Source: Pseudovibrio exalbescens DSM 16456 | GTDB lineage: Bacteria > Pseudomonadota > Alphaproteobacteria > Rhizobiales > Stappiaceae | Reading direction: 5' to 3' | Assembly: GCF_000422785.1 (NCBI RefSeq) | Contig: NZ_AUGS01000001.1 | Location: 186,001 to 250,000, forward strand | DNA length: 64,000 bases | Part shown: in pieces, positions 46,603 to 56,435 of the stretch | Layout of the letters: each line of letters starts with the position of its first letter | Numbering within the stretch: the first letter of the stretch is position 1 | Notes under the pieces: generated by a model | Databases searched by the model: none | What the model saw: the letters and a program-made list of their open reading frames with translations, nothing else | What the model was told of the DNA's origin: nothing | Made by a program: the position numbers and the translations under genes

Positions 46603-47636
46603 TGACGGGTCGCGACGTAAAAAAAGAGGTCGCTGGCGGACTGACCCGTCACATACCCGTTCTTCTGGAGCGGGTCATGCAGGCCATGAATCCCCAGGAA
46701 GGCGAGGTCATCATTGACGGCACATTTGGTGCAGGCGGGTACTCTCGTGCCTTTCTTGAAGCCGGTGCTACCGTCATTGGGGTAGATCGAGATCCGGACG
46801 CCATAGCAGGTGCGGCGGATTTGGTGGCGGCTTATCCCGACCGGCTGCTCATGGTTCATGGCCAGTTTGTCGATATTGATAGTCACGCGCGCGAGTTGGG
46901 CTTCGATGCGGTGGACGGTGTCGTCATGGACCTTGGCGTTTCCTCCATGCAGCTGGATCAGGCCGAGCGGGGTTTTTCCTTTCGTAACGACGGACCGCTG
47001 GACATGCGCATGGAACAGGATGGCCCCAGCGCGGCGGATGTGGTCAACACACTCCAGCAAAAGGACCTGACCCGGATCATCGGATTGCTTGGTGAAGAAA
47101 AAAAGGCGTCTTCGGTCGCTCATGCCATTTGCCGAGCCCGGGATGAAAAGCCGTTCGAGCGCACGTCGGAACTGGCTCATGTGGTTGAGAAAGTCGTTGG
47201 CCGGAACCCCAAGAAGCCGGGTATTCATCCGGCAACCCGTACGTTTCAGGCCCTGCGCATTTATGTGAATGGCGAACTGCATCAGGCGGCCGGCGCGTTG
47301 GCTGCGGCGGAGCGTATTCTCAAGCCGGGTGGTCGGCTGGTAGTGGTGACGTTCCATAGCCTTGAGGATCGGATTGTTAAGCGGTTCCTTGCGGATCGCT
47401 GCAAGACACGGGCGGGCGGATCCCGGCACTTGCCGGAGCAGGATGTGCCACCAGCTACATTCGAATTTGTTGTGAAGGGTAATCAGGACGCGAGCGAGGC
47501 CGAGGTGGCGGCAAACCCTCGTGCGCGCTCAGCGCGCTTGCGGGCCGGCCGCCGGTTGGCCGCGCCGGCTCGCGAGCTTGATATCCATGAGGCCGGTGTA
47601 CCCCGGCTGTTTGAATTCAGAGGACTTGGGGGCTGA
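46599..47636 (+). CDS. rsmH: 16S rRNA m4C1402 methyltransferase RsmH (MraW)
   Basis: This 345-residue class I methyltransferase N4-methylates C1402 in the ribosomal P site. SAM-binding motif IIDGTFGAGGYSRAFLEAGATVIGVDRDPDA, the DGVVMDLGVSSMQLDQAERGFSF block and LKPGGRLVVVTFHSLEDRIVKRF are clear. The ATG at 46599 overlaps the mraZ stop (ATGA). A second ATG follows at 46602. The open frame from 46494 lies inside mraZ. Confidence 0.96.
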   Translation: MMTGRDVKKEVAGGLTRHIPVLLERVMQAMNPQEGEVIIDGTFGAGGYSRAFLEAGATVIGVDRDPDAIAGAADLVAAYPDRLLMVHGQFVDIDSHARELGFDAVDGVVMDLGVSSMQLDQAERGFSFRNDGPLDMRMEQDGPSAADVVNTLQQKDLTRIIGLLGEEKKASSVAHAICRARDEKPFERTSELAHVVEKVVGRNPKKPGIHPATRTFQALRIYVNGELHQAAGALAAAERILKPGGRLVVVTFHSLEDRIVKRFLADRCKTRAGGSRHLPEQDVPPATFEFVVKGNQDASEAEVAANPRARSARLRAGRRLAAPARELDIHEAGVPRLFEFRGLGG

Positions 47637-47640
47637 TACG

Positions 47641-47994
47641 ATGTTGAAGATCGTAAACTTGTTGTTTCTGATCCTCGTGGTGGTTGGGGCCGCTGCAGTC
47701 TATGACATGAAGATGTCAACTGAGCACCTGACCGAGCGTGTGGCCGAACTGCAGCGCCAGATCGAGAAGGAAAAGGAAGATATTCGTTGGTATAAGGCCA
47801 AGTGGAGTGCCTTGAACCAGCCGTCGCGTTTGCAAGGTGTCGTGGACCGCTACAATGCCTATCTTCAGCTTGAGCCTCTGGGCGCAGACCAGATCACGAC
47901 GGTGGATGCGCTTCCGGTCAAGCCTGTGAACCTTCAGCCTGTTTCCGGTGACCCCATGGGCGGTTATGCCAGCCGTCTTCCTGCTGTTCAGTAG
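47641..47994 (+). CDS. ftsL: Cell division protein FtsL
   Basis: This 117-residue bitopic protein has an N-terminal membrane segment (IVNLLFLILVVVGAAAVYD) and a periplasmic coiled coil (HLTERVAELQRQIEKEKEDIRWYKAKWSALNQPSRLQGVVDRY). Low sequence conservation is normal, and position between rsmH and ftsI with the DxxxLNQPxRLQ segment supports FtsL. It joins FtsB and FtsQ to activate FtsWI. ATG 47641 was chosen since it directly precedes the membrane segment. Confidence 0.9.
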   Translation: MLKIVNLLFLILVVVGAAAVYDMKMSTEHLTERVAELQRQIEKEKEDIRWYKAKWSALNQPSRLQGVVDRYNAYLQLEPLGADQITTVDALPVKPVNLQPVSGDPMGGYASRLPAVQ

Positions 47995-48004
47995 GAGGCG
48001 AGGC

Positions 48005-49708
48005 GTGTCAGGGCAGAAAAGTTCCTTTCTCAAAACACCAGTTCCACCACGGCGCAGCGCCATTGCGACCACTGTGCGTGAACCTGCGCGCTCGCGTGTC
48101 TATATTGCCATGCTGGCGTTTTTTCTGGTTTTCGGCGCGATTGGTGGGCGCCTGGTTGCGCTTGGCCTGCATCAGGAAGAGGATGGATCCTCCTACGTTG
48201 CTGCCAATAAAAAGATTATGGCGCGGCCTGACATTCTGGACCGCAACGGCGAAATTCTGGCCACAGACATCAAAAGCTGGTCGCTCTATGCCGAACCGCG
48301 AAAGATCCCTGATCCGGATGAGGTGTTCGAAGGGTTGATTTCCGTTCTGCCGGAACTGAACAAGCCGCTGATCGAGAAACGGCTGCGTAGCGATGCGGGC
48401 TTTATCTGGTTGAAGCGCGAGATCTCGAGCGTTCAAAAAGAACAGATCCACAGCCTCGGCCTACCCGGCGTCGACTTCATGGATGAAACGCAGCGTTTTT
48501 ACCCGGGCGGCAATACGGTGAGCCACGTGCTGGGCACCGTCAACGTGGACGGTCGCGGCATTTCCGGGATTGAAAAATACATTGATGAAGCATGGCTTAA
48601 TGATCTGCGTGATCTCGGCTTTTCAAGCAAGGAAGGCCTTGAGCCGGTCAAGCTGTCCATTGACCTGCGCGCCCAATACGCTGTTCGCGATGAATTGAAG
48701 CGGGCGATGGAGCATTACAAGGCTCAGGCTGCTGTCGGCATTGTTCTCAAGGTGGATACGGGCGAAGTGGTGGCCATGACATCACTGCCGGACTTTGATC
48801 CAAATGACCGCAGTGAGGCGTTGAAGCCGGATCGCCTCAACCGCGCTACCGCCGGCGTTTTCGAAATGGGGTCGGTTTTCAAGGGCATTACCGTGGCTAT
48901 GGCGCTGGACAGTGGCAAGGTCTCCATTGATGACAGCTTTGATGCGCGTAACCCCATCAGGGCCTCCGGCAAGACCATCAGCGATTTTCATGGCAAACGG
49001 CGGATCTTGTCGGTGCCGGAGATTTTCATCTACTCATCCAATATCGGTACGGCCAAGATGATGTTGGCTGCAGGAATCGAGCAGCAGAAAAGCTTCCTGA
49101 AGCATTTGGGGCTTACCGAACGCTTGGGGGGCGAATTGCCCGAGCGGGCGATGCCCTTGTTGCCGCCACGGTGGAACGAACTGGCCGCGATGACCATTTC
49201 CTTCGGTCACGGGTTGTCTGTAACTCCGCTGCATACTGCCGTGGCTGCTGCTACGCTGGTCAATGGCGGCAAGCTGATCGAGCCCACCTTCCTGCCGCGT
49301 AGCAAGGAAGAGGCCGATAAGATAGCGAAGCAGGTTATCTCCAAGGAAACCAGTGACGCGGTGCGCTATCTGAACCGTCTGAACGTGCTTGAGGGATCGG
49401 GACGTCGGGCGGCTGTGCCTGGCTACGATGTTGGTGGCAAGACCGGTACGGCGCAGAAGATCAAGAACGGCCAGTATCTGGAAGGCGTTTATCTGAACTC
49501 ATTCCTTGCCTCGTTCCCCATGTATGACCCGCAGTATGTGGTGTTGCTCATGCTGGACGAGCCGCAAAAGCTGGAAGGCCAATATTATGCGACGGCGGGC
49601 TGGAATGTTGTGCCAACAACTGCTGCCGTTATCCGCCGTATTGCACCCATGCTGGGGGTGAAGCCGAATTTTACCGGGGATGATGAAACCATTCCCGTTC
49701 GATACTAG
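48005..49708 (+). CDS. ftsI: Peptidoglycan transpeptidase FtsI (PBP3)
   Basis: This 567-residue septal transpeptidase has an N-terminal membrane segment (VYIAMLAFFLVFGAIGGRLVALGL), a dimerisation domain, and a transpeptidase domain. The active-site motifs are SxxK in EMGSVFKGIT, SxN in YSSNIG, and KTG in GGKTGTAQKI. It crosslinks septal peptidoglycan together with FtsW. GTG 48005 follows AGGAGG, and the longer frame to 47948 overlaps ftsL and was rejected. Confidence 0.96.
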   Translation: MSGQKSSFLKTPVPPRRSAIATTVREPARSRVYIAMLAFFLVFGAIGGRLVALGLHQEEDGSSYVAANKKIMARPDILDRNGEILATDIKSWSLYAEPRKIPDPDEVFEGLISVLPELNKPLIEKRLRSDAGFIWLKREISSVQKEQIHSLGLPGVDFMDETQRFYPGGNTVSHVLGTVNVDGRGISGIEKYIDEAWLNDLRDLGFSSKEGLEPVKLSIDLRAQYAVRDELKRAMEHYKAQAAVGIVLKVDTGEVVAMTSLPDFDPNDRSEALKPDRLNRATAGVFEMGSVFKGITVAMALDSGKVSIDDSFDARNPIRASGKTISDFHGKRRILSVPEIFIYSSNIGTAKMMLAAGIEQQKSFLKHLGLTERLGGELPERAMPLLPPRWNELAAMTISFGHGLSVTPLHTAVAAATLVNGGKLIEPTFLPRSKEEADKIAKQVISKETSDAVRYLNRLNVLEGSGRRAAVPGYDVGGKTGTAQKIKNGQYLEGVYLNSFLASFPMYDPQYVVLLMLDEPQKLEGQYYATAGWNVVPTTAAVIRRIAPMLGVKPNFTGDDETIPVRY

Positions 49709-49793
49709 GATATTTTGGAAAATCGTGTGGCTGGAGGCCCTTCAAATCCAGCTACGCCACAATGACGACTCATAGTCCGGTGATATCAACGTC

Positions 49794-52724
49794 ATGTTGC
49801 TTGAAAACCTTGTATATATCGCTGAATTGCCCGAAGGGGCAGCTTCTCTTGATGTGACCGGACTGACGGCGGACAGCCGTGCGGTCAAGCCTGGATATCT
49901 GTTTGCGGCGCTCCCCGGCGCGAAGGCCGACGGGCTGACATTTGCTGCGCAAGCTGCTGAAAAGGGCGCTGTTGCCATTCTCGTGAATGGCGAGCGGCTG
50001 GCCGAGGCGCGCGCATTGGTGCCGGAAGGAACGCTGGTGATAGGGGCGCCGGACGCCCGCCGCGAACTGGCGCTGATGGCGGCTGCCTTTTTTGCGTCCC
50101 AGCCTGACACCATGGTTGCCGTTACCGGGACCAGCGGCAAGACATCCGTGTCCGAGTTTGTGCGCCAGATTTATGCTCATTGCGGGATGAAAGCGGCGAG
50201 CCTTGGCACTTTGGGTGTAGTGACGTCAGACGGTCAGAATTATGGTGGTCTGACCACGCCTGATCCGATCAAGCTCCATGAAACACTGGCTCAGTTGGCC
50301 AAGGATGGTGTAACACACGCTGCCATGGAAGCGTCGAGCCACGGTTTGGATCAGCACCGGCTGGACGGTGTATGGCTGATGGCCGCTGGTTTTACCAATC
50401 TTGGCCGAGACCACATGGACTACCACGAGAGCGTGGAAGACTACCTGCAGGCCAAGTTGCGCCTGTTCCGCGACGTTCTGCCTGATGGTGGTGTCGTGGT
50501 GGTGGACCCGAACGCGCCATTTGCAGATCGTGTTGTGGCTGAGGCGCAGGCGCGTGACCTTCCGTTGTTTACCGTTGGCGAACGAGGAGAGGACCTGAAG
50601 CTGGTCTCAGCGACGCCGGATGGCTTCAAGCAGCAGCTTGAGCTGGTGTGGGAAGGCCAGACGCATTCCGTAAGTTTGCCTTTGACCGGAGAGTTTCAGG
50701 TGTCCAATGCGCTGGTTGCTGCTGGGTTGGCCATCGCCTCTGGCATGGACGGCGCCGATGTGATCGAGGCGCTTGGTGGGCTCAAGGGAGCCCCGGGTCG
50801 CTTGGAGCATGTGGGGACCAAGGACAATGGCGGTCTGGTGTTCGTGGATTATGCTCACAAACCGGATGCGCTTGAGAATGTGTTGACTGCCTTGCGTCCA
50901 TTTACAAAAGGGCGTTTGATTTGCGTTTTTGGGTGCGGTGGTGATCGTGACAAGGGCAAGCGCCCATTGATGGGCGAAATCTCCGGCCGTCTGGCGGACT
51001 TGACCATTGTCACGGACGACAACCCGCGGACCGAGCAGCCCGCCTTAATCCGTCAGGAAATTCTGGATGCGTGCCCGGCAGCCATGGAAATTGGCGACCG
51101 TGCTGCGGCAATCCAAAAGGGGATCGAGCTCCTCGGCGAGGGCGACATTCTGTGCGTCGCGGGCAAAGGGCACGAAACGGGGCAGATCGTTGGGGCTGAG
51201 GTTCTGCCGTTTTCAGATCACGAAACCATTCAGACTGCACTTGTGGCTGTGCAGCCCGCCCCAACTGCCGAAGGTGAGCCGGAAGAGGCAGAAGACCTGT
51301 TCGACGATGCTCCGCTCTGGGCGCGTGATGCCTTTGTTGCGGCTTTGAGTGGGCAAGTGCGAGGGAAAGCGCCGGCTGACATTACCGGAATTTCCATTGA
51401 TACCCGCAGTTTGCAGGAAGGGGATGCCTTCTTTGCTCTGCAAGGTCCGAAGTTCGATGGTCATACATTTGTTGAAGCGGCGCTCGAAGCCGGCGCATCC
51501 GTTGCTGTTGTCGAGCGTGCGAAGGTGCCGGATCTGCCGCCAGAAGGCCGCTATGTTGTGGTTGAGGATACGCTGAAAGCCCTTCAGGATTTGGGGATCG
51601 CGGCGCGTGCTCGAACCAAGGCCCGCATTATCGCCGTTACAGGATCTGTCGGAAAAACTAGTACCAAGGAAGCGTTGAAGCTGGCCTTGGCTCGGTCGGG
51701 GCGGACCCACGCCTCGGCAGCGTCCCACAATAACCATTGGGGTGTGCCGCTGACTCTGGCGCGCATGCCGGCCAATACCGAATTCGGTGTATTTGAGATT
51801 GGCATGAACCACGCGGGTGAGATTACCCCACTTGTCAAAATGGTGCGCCCTCATGTGGCCATGATCACGACCGTAGAGGCGGTGCATCTTGAGTTTTTCG
51901 AAAGCGTGGAAGGCATTGCCCGCGCCAAGGCAGAGATCTTTCAGGGTCTTGAGCCTGGCGGAACGGCCATTTTGAACCGTGATAACCGGCAATATGATCT
52001 GCTGCGCTATTTGGCCAGCATAGCCGGTGTGAAAAACATCGTGACATTCGGCCAACGCAAAGGCGCGCAGGCCGTGTCGGAGAAAATCGTGCCGCGTGCG
52101 GATTGCACGACCATGACGGCGAATATTCTCGGCAACTCGATCACCTACAAGATCGGCTCGCCCGGTGCGCATCACATCAACAACTCACTGGCAGTTCTGG
52201 CCGGCGTATCCGAGTTGGGTGCTGATATCGCCTTGGCCGGGCTTGCTCTGGGCGAAATGAAGCCTCCCAAGGGGCGGGGTGAACAAACCCTTCTGACAAT
52301 CAACGGCAGGACCGCCCATCTTATCGACGAAAGCTACAACGCCAACCCGGCAAGCATGAAGGCGGCGCTGGAGTTGTTGGGAACGCTGCCCATTGAGGGG
52401 CGCGGTCGGCGCATTGCGGTCGTTGGCGACATGCTCGAACTTGGTCCGGATTCCGAGCAGTTTCACGCTCGGATTGCAGGTATCGTAGAGAGTGCAGGCA
52501 TTGATCTGGTTTATTGTGTGGGAACCGAGATGAAGGCCCTTTGGGACGCCTTGCCCGGTGACCGGCGTGTTGCTTATTCAAAAGATTCGAAAGGTATGGT
52601 GGAGCGTGTTGTGAACGATCTCTCGCCAGCCGACATCATCATGATCAAAGGTTCTCTGGGGACGCGCATGGGGTTGATCGTTGATGCCGTGAAGTCGCGA
52701 TATGCGGAGCCAGTGGAAGGCTGA
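49794..52724 (+). CDS. MurE-MurF fusion: UDP-MurNAc-tripeptide synthetase and D-Ala-D-Ala adding ligase
   Basis: One 976-residue frame holds two complete Mur ligases. MurE (about 1–480) has the P-loop AVTGTSGKTSVSEF, the carbamylated Lys region DYLQAKLRLF and TDDNPRTEQP; DNPR is the meso-diaminopimelate specificity motif. A roughly 25-residue acidic, Pro-rich linker (QPAPTAEGEPEEAEDLFDD) follows. MurF (about 505–976) has ITGISIDTRSLQEGDAFFAL, VTGSVGKTSTKE, NNHWGVPLTL and IDESYNANPASM. There is no stop or in-frame start at the junction. The reactions (adding meso-DAP, then D-Ala-D-Ala) are consecutive. Separate genes are usual in this group. Confidence 0.95.
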   Translation: MLLENLVYIAELPEGAASLDVTGLTADSRAVKPGYLFAALPGAKADGLTFAAQAAEKGAVAILVNGERLAEARALVPEGTLVIGAPDARRELALMAAAFFASQPDTMVAVTGTSGKTSVSEFVRQIYAHCGMKAASLGTLGVVTSDGQNYGGLTTPDPIKLHETLAQLAKDGVTHAAMEASSHGLDQHRLDGVWLMAAGFTNLGRDHMDYHESVEDYLQAKLRLFRDVLPDGGVVVVDPNAPFADRVVAEAQARDLPLFTVGERGEDLKLVSATPDGFKQQLELVWEGQTHSVSLPLTGEFQVSNALVAAGLAIASGMDGADVIEALGGLKGAPGRLEHVGTKDNGGLVFVDYAHKPDALENVLTALRPFTKGRLICVFGCGGDRDKGKRPLMGEISGRLADLTIVTDDNPRTEQPALIRQEILDACPAAMEIGDRAAAIQKGIELLGEGDILCVAGKGHETGQIVGAEVLPFSDHETIQTALVAVQPAPTAEGEPEEAEDLFDDAPLWARDAFVAALSGQVRGKAPADITGISIDTRSLQEGDAFFALQGPKFDGHTFVEAALEAGASVAVVERAKVPDLPPEGRYVVVEDTLKALQDLGIAARARTKARIIAVTGSVGKTSTKEALKLALARSGRTHASAASHNNHWGVPLTLARMPANTEFGVFEIGMNHAGEITPLVKMVRPHVAMITTVEAVHLEFFESVEGIARAKAEIFQGLEPGGTAILNRDNRQYDLLRYLASIAGVKNIVTFGQRKGAQAVSEKIVPRADCTTMTANILGNSITYKIGSPGAHHINNSLAVLAGVSELGADIALAGLALGEMKPPKGRGEQTLLTINGRTAHLIDESYNANPASMKAALELLGTLPIEGRGRRIAVVGDMLELGPDSEQFHARIAGIVESAGIDLVYCVGTEMKALWDALPGDRRVAYSKDSKGMVERVVNDLSPADIIMIKGSLGTRMGLIVDAVKSRYAEPVEG

Positions 52725-52733
52725 GGACAATTA

Positions 52734-53819
52734 ATGCTGTATTTTCTAGGAGAGCTTGCTGACCAGTTTTCGGCTCTCAACGTATTCCGATATATTACCT
52801 TCAGAACGGGCGGTGCCATCATGACCGCCCTCTTGTTTGTCTTCCTGTTTGGTCCGAAAATCATCTCCGCTCTTCGGTTGCGTCAGGGCAAAGGGCAGCC
52901 CATCCGTGAGGATGGGCCTGAAAGTCATCTGCTGACGAAAAAAGGCACGCCCACAATGGGCGGCTTGATGATCATGTCCGGCATGATCGTGGCGACGTTG
53001 CTCTGGGCCAATCTTGCAAACCCTTACACCTGGATTGTGCTCGGCGTTACGGTCGGTTTTGGCCTTATCGGGTTTTATGATGACTATCAGAAGGTCTCTC
53101 AAGCGTCTCACAAGGGGTTCAGCGGAAAAATACGTTTGGCGCTGGAATTCCTGATTGCAGGGCTGGCAGCCTTTGCCGTAACAATGCTGGATACCGCGCC
53201 GTTTTCCACCTCCATCGGCTTTCCGTTTTTCAAGGAACTGACCATCAATCTGGGTGTGTTCTTTATCCCGTTTGCCGCGTTTGTGATGGTTGGCGCGGGC
53301 AATGCCGTAAACCTGACCGATGGTCTTGATGGCTTGGCCATTGTGCCGGTCATGATTGCGGCTGCCTCTTTCGCCTTGATTGCCTATCTGACAGGTAATG
53401 CCGTGTTCTCCGAATACCTCCAGATCCACCACGTACCCGGCACGGGAGAACTGGCGGTGTTATGCGGTGCTGTGATTGGAGCTGGCTTGGGGTTCTTGTG
53501 GTTCAATGCACCACCAGCGGCCATTTTCATGGGCGATACCGGGTCTCTGGCGCTCGGTGGCATGCTTGGCGCCATTGCCGTGGCTGCAAAGCATGAAATC
53601 GTTCTGGCGATCATTGGTGGGCTTTTTGTGCTGGAAGCCGTGTCAGTGATCGTTCAGGTTGCCTCGTTTCGCCTTACGGGCAAGCGCGTCTTCAAGATGG
53701 CACCGATCCACCACCATTTTGAACATCTGGGCTGGACTGAGTCACAGGTCGTGATCCGGTTCTGGATTATCGCTGTTGTGCTGGCCTTGGTCGGACTGGC
53801 CACCTTGAAGCTGCGCTAA
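52734..53819 (+). CDS. mraY: Phospho-MurNAc-pentapeptide translocase MraY
   Basis: This 361-residue polytopic inner-membrane enzyme transfers phospho-MurNAc-pentapeptide to undecaprenyl phosphate, forming lipid I. Motifs include [33 protein letters not shown] and [12 protein letters not shown], and the C-terminal [11 protein letters not shown]. Ten membrane helices are expected. ATG 52734 follows GAGGAC at a short distance. Confidence 0.97.
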   Translation: MLYFLGELADQFSALNVFRYITFRTGGAIMTALLFVFLFGPKIISALRLRQGKGQPIREDGPESHLLTKKGTPTMGGLMIMSGMIVATLLWANLANPYTWIVLGVTVGFGLIGFYDDYQKVSQASHKGFSGKIRLALEFLIAGLAAFAVTMLDTAPFSTSIGFPFFKELTINLGVFFIPFAAFVMVGAGNAVNLTDGLDGLAIVPVMIAAASFALIAYLTGNAVFSEYLQIHHVPGTGELAVLCGAVIGAGLGFLWFNAPPAAIFMGDTGSLALGGMLGAIAVAAKHEIVLAIIGGLFVLEAVSVIVQVASFRLTGKRVFKMAPIHHHFEHLGWTESQVVIRFWIIAVVLALVGLATLKLR

Positions 53820-53832
53820 CAGGAGCGATGCC

Positions 53833-55242
53833 ATGATTCCGGTTACAACATTCAAGGACAGACATGTCGCGCTATTCGGGTTGGGCGGGTCCGGCCTGTT
53901 GACCGCCAAGGCCCTTATGGCTGGCGGGGCGCGCGTTGATGCCTGGGATGATAACGAAAGCCGGGTTGAAATGGCGTTGGATGAGGGCATTGATGCACTG
54001 GATCTGCGCGACGCCGACTTCGAACGCTACGCTGCTTTGATCTTGGCGCCTGGTGTACCGCTGACGCATCCTGAACCGCATTGGACGGTCCAGATGGCTC
54101 AGGCGGCTGGCATTGAGATCATTGGCGATGTGGAGTTGTTTGTTCGCCAACGGGAGGCCTCGTGCCCCGAAGCCCCGTTCGTTGCGATTACGGGTACGAA
54201 CGGAAAGTCCACGACAACCGCATTGACGGCGCACGTTTTGCGCCAAGCGGGTTTTGACGTGCAAATGGGCGGCAACATCGGTCGCCCGGTTCTAGATTTG
54301 GACGAATTTGATCCGGATCGCGTCTATGTAGTCGAGTGTTCCAGCTACCAGATTGATCTGGCACCCAGCCTCGCGCCCGATGTCGGGCTTATGTTGAACC
54401 TGTCGCCGGATCATCTCGACCGTCATGGAACCATGGACAACTACAGCGCGATCAAGGAACGTCTTGTGCGCGCCAGTCGCCTTGCGATCATAGGTGTTGA
54501 TGATGAGCCAAGCCGTGCCATGGCAAAGCGACTTGAGGCTGCGGGCGTACCGGTGGAACGCATTTCCAGCAAGGGGCCACTGGTCGATGGCCCCGGAATA
54601 TTTGCTGAGGGCGGTCGTCTCATTGAACTGTTTGATGATGAGCGTGCTGACCTGGTTGATCTTTTGGGGCACATGAGCTTGCGCGGCGCGCACAACGCCC
54701 AGAACGCGGCGGCTGCTTGTGCGGCGGCACTGGCTCTTGGGTTGTCAATCGAAGAGCTTCAGGAAGGCATGGATACGTTCCCCGGTCTGGAACACCGTCT
54801 TCAGCCAGTTGCCCGGGCTGGTGAGGTGGTTTTCATCAATGACAGCAAGGGAACGAATGCAGAGGCAACCGGCAACGCGCTAGCCAGTTTTGAGCGCATA
54901 TTCTGGATCGCCGGTGGACGAGAGAAAGCGGGCGGCATCACATCGCTCAAAAGTTACTTCCCACGGATTGCAAAAGCATATCTGATCGGCGAAGCTTCTT
55001 CGAGCTTTGCATCGACACTGCAAGAAAATCAGGTTGCCTTTGAAGAGTGCGGTAATCTGGAAACCGCCGTGCAGGCAGCCGCTCGAGATGCAATAGCGGC
55101 CTCGGCCGGAGAGCGGGTTGTGCTGTTGTCTCCGGCATGCGCGTCTTTTGATCAGTTTCCGAGTTTTGAAGTACGTGGGCAGCGTTTCACTGAACTAGCT
55201 GCTGTTGCGGCGAACAACCTGTCTGAGCAGGGGGGAAGCTGA
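53833..55242 (+). CDS. murD: UDP-MurNAc-L-alanine:D-glutamate ligase MurD
   Basis: This 469-residue Mur ligase adds D-Glu to UDP-MurNAc-L-Ala. It has an N-terminal nucleotide fold (VALFGLGGSGLLTAKALMAGG), the P-loop FVAITGTNGKSTTTALTAH, the Mur-ligase block ECSSYQIDL and NLSPDHLDRHG, and a C-terminal domain (NDSKGTNAEATGNAL). ATG 53833 has AGGAG upstream. The stop overlaps the ftsW start (TGATG). Confidence 0.97.
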   Translation: MIPVTTFKDRHVALFGLGGSGLLTAKALMAGGARVDAWDDNESRVEMALDEGIDALDLRDADFERYAALILAPGVPLTHPEPHWTVQMAQAAGIEIIGDVELFVRQREASCPEAPFVAITGTNGKSTTTALTAHVLRQAGFDVQMGGNIGRPVLDLDEFDPDRVYVVECSSYQIDLAPSLAPDVGLMLNLSPDHLDRHGTMDNYSAIKERLVRASRLAIIGVDDEPSRAMAKRLEAAGVPVERISSKGPLVDGPGIFAEGGRLIELFDDERADLVDLLGHMSLRGAHNAQNAAAACAAALALGLSIEELQEGMDTFPGLEHRLQPVARAGEVVFINDSKGTNAEATGNALASFERIFWIAGGREKAGGITSLKSYFPRIAKAYLIGEASSSFASTLQENQVAFEECGNLETAVQAAARDAIAASAGERVVLLSPACASFDQFPSFEVRGQRFTELAAVAANNLSEQGGS

Positions 55243-56399
55243 TGGTTTCAAGAACCGATAGAAGCCCGTTTGCAGAGTGGCTTTGGACAATCGACCGCTA
55301 CATTCTGGCGGGGATCGTCATTCTCATGGTGTCTGGCGTGGTGCTGTCATTTGCAGCCAGCCCGCCTGTTGCAGAGCGTATTGGACTGGAGCCCTATCAC
55401 TTCATCAAGCGGCAAGCTGTCTTTCTGCTGCCGAGCATCGTGTTGTTGCTTGGTGTTTCGGCACTGAGCCCCCGTATGGTGCGGCGCGTGGCGCTGTTCG
55501 TGTTGCTGGGGTCTGTGCTCCTGATGATTGCCACGTTATTCACTGGAGCGGAGATCAAGGGCGCTCGGCGATGGGTGCACTTGTTCGGGTTCACCATTCA
55601 GCCGTCGGAGTTTGTGAAACCGGCGCTGGTGATTGTCATGGCGTTTCTCATGTCGGAAGCGCGGAAACGCCCAGAGATACCGGGCGGACTTTTTTCCATC
55701 ATGCTCTACGTCATCGTGGTGGCGCTGTTGGTTGCTCAACCGGACTTCGGTCAGGCGATGTTGTTGACCATGGTGCTGGCCGCCTTGTTCTTTCTGAACG
55801 GGTTGTCTTGGTTTGCTATTGTGCCGCTTGGCGTAGCGGGCATTGGCGGCATGATAGCGGGCTATGTGTATCTGCCGCACGTGCGTGGGCGCGTGGAGCG
55901 CTTTCTCAATCCTGAGTCCGGGGATACCTATCAAATCGACCGCGCCATTGACTCGTTCCTTGCTGGTGGCTGGTTCGGCCGCGGGGTTGGGGAAGGTACC
56001 GTGAAACGAATTCTCCCCGATAGCCATACGGACTTCATCTTTGCCGTGGTGGCTGAAGAATACGGCATCTTGCTGTGCCTTTTTCTTGTCAGTGTATTTG
56101 CCTTCGTTGTTTTGAGAGGACTGTCTGCGGCCTCCAAAGATCAGGATCCCTTCGGACGGCTGGCCACATCCGGCCTTATTGTTCTGTTCGGTCTGCAGAG
56201 CTGCATCAACATGGCCGTGAACCTGAACCTGATGCCCGCAAAGGGCATGACTCTTCCCTTTATTTCCTATGGCGGGTCGTCATTGGTGGCATTGGCGTTG
56301 TCCATGGGATTTGTGCTGGCCCTGACGCGGCGCCGGCCACGACCTACGCGGATTTCCGGAGTTACTGTTACCCGTGTGTCCGCTTCGTCCGTTGTTTGA
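55242..56399 (+). CDS. ftsW: Septal peptidoglycan polymerase FtsW
   Basis: This 385-residue SEDS-family glycosyltransferase has ten predicted membrane helices. Marks include GARRWVHLFGFTIQPSEFVKPALVI (with the essential Asp region nearby), VAQPDFGQAMLL and MTLPFISYGGSSLVALALSMG. It polymerises lipid II at the septum with FtsI. The start overlaps the murD stop by one base. Confidence 0.96.
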   Translation: MVSRTDRSPFAEWLWTIDRYILAGIVILMVSGVVLSFAASPPVAERIGLEPYHFIKRQAVFLLPSIVLLLGVSALSPRMVRRVALFVLLGSVLLMIATLFTGAEIKGARRWVHLFGFTIQPSEFVKPALVIVMAFLMSEARKRPEIPGGLFSIMLYVIVVALLVAQPDFGQAMLLTMVLAALFFLNGLSWFAIVPLGVAGIGGMIAGYVYLPHVRGRVERFLNPESGDTYQIDRAIDSFLAGGWFGRGVGEGTVKRILPDSHTDFIFAVVAEEYGILLCLFLVSVFAFVVLRGLSAASKDQDPFGRLATSGLIVLFGLQSCINMAVNLNLMPAKGMTLPFISYGGSSLVALALSMGFVLALTRRRPRPTRISGVTVTRVSASSVV

Positions 56400-56435
56400 A
56401 CGCCTTTGGCTACTGCTGTTGGAGAATAAAGAAGA

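Noticed and set aside
49728-49753. Hairpin between ftsI and murE/F read as a tRNA-like or terminator element
   Set aside because: It is short (TGGCTGGA/TCCAGCTA-type stem), with no T-tract and no tRNA arms.
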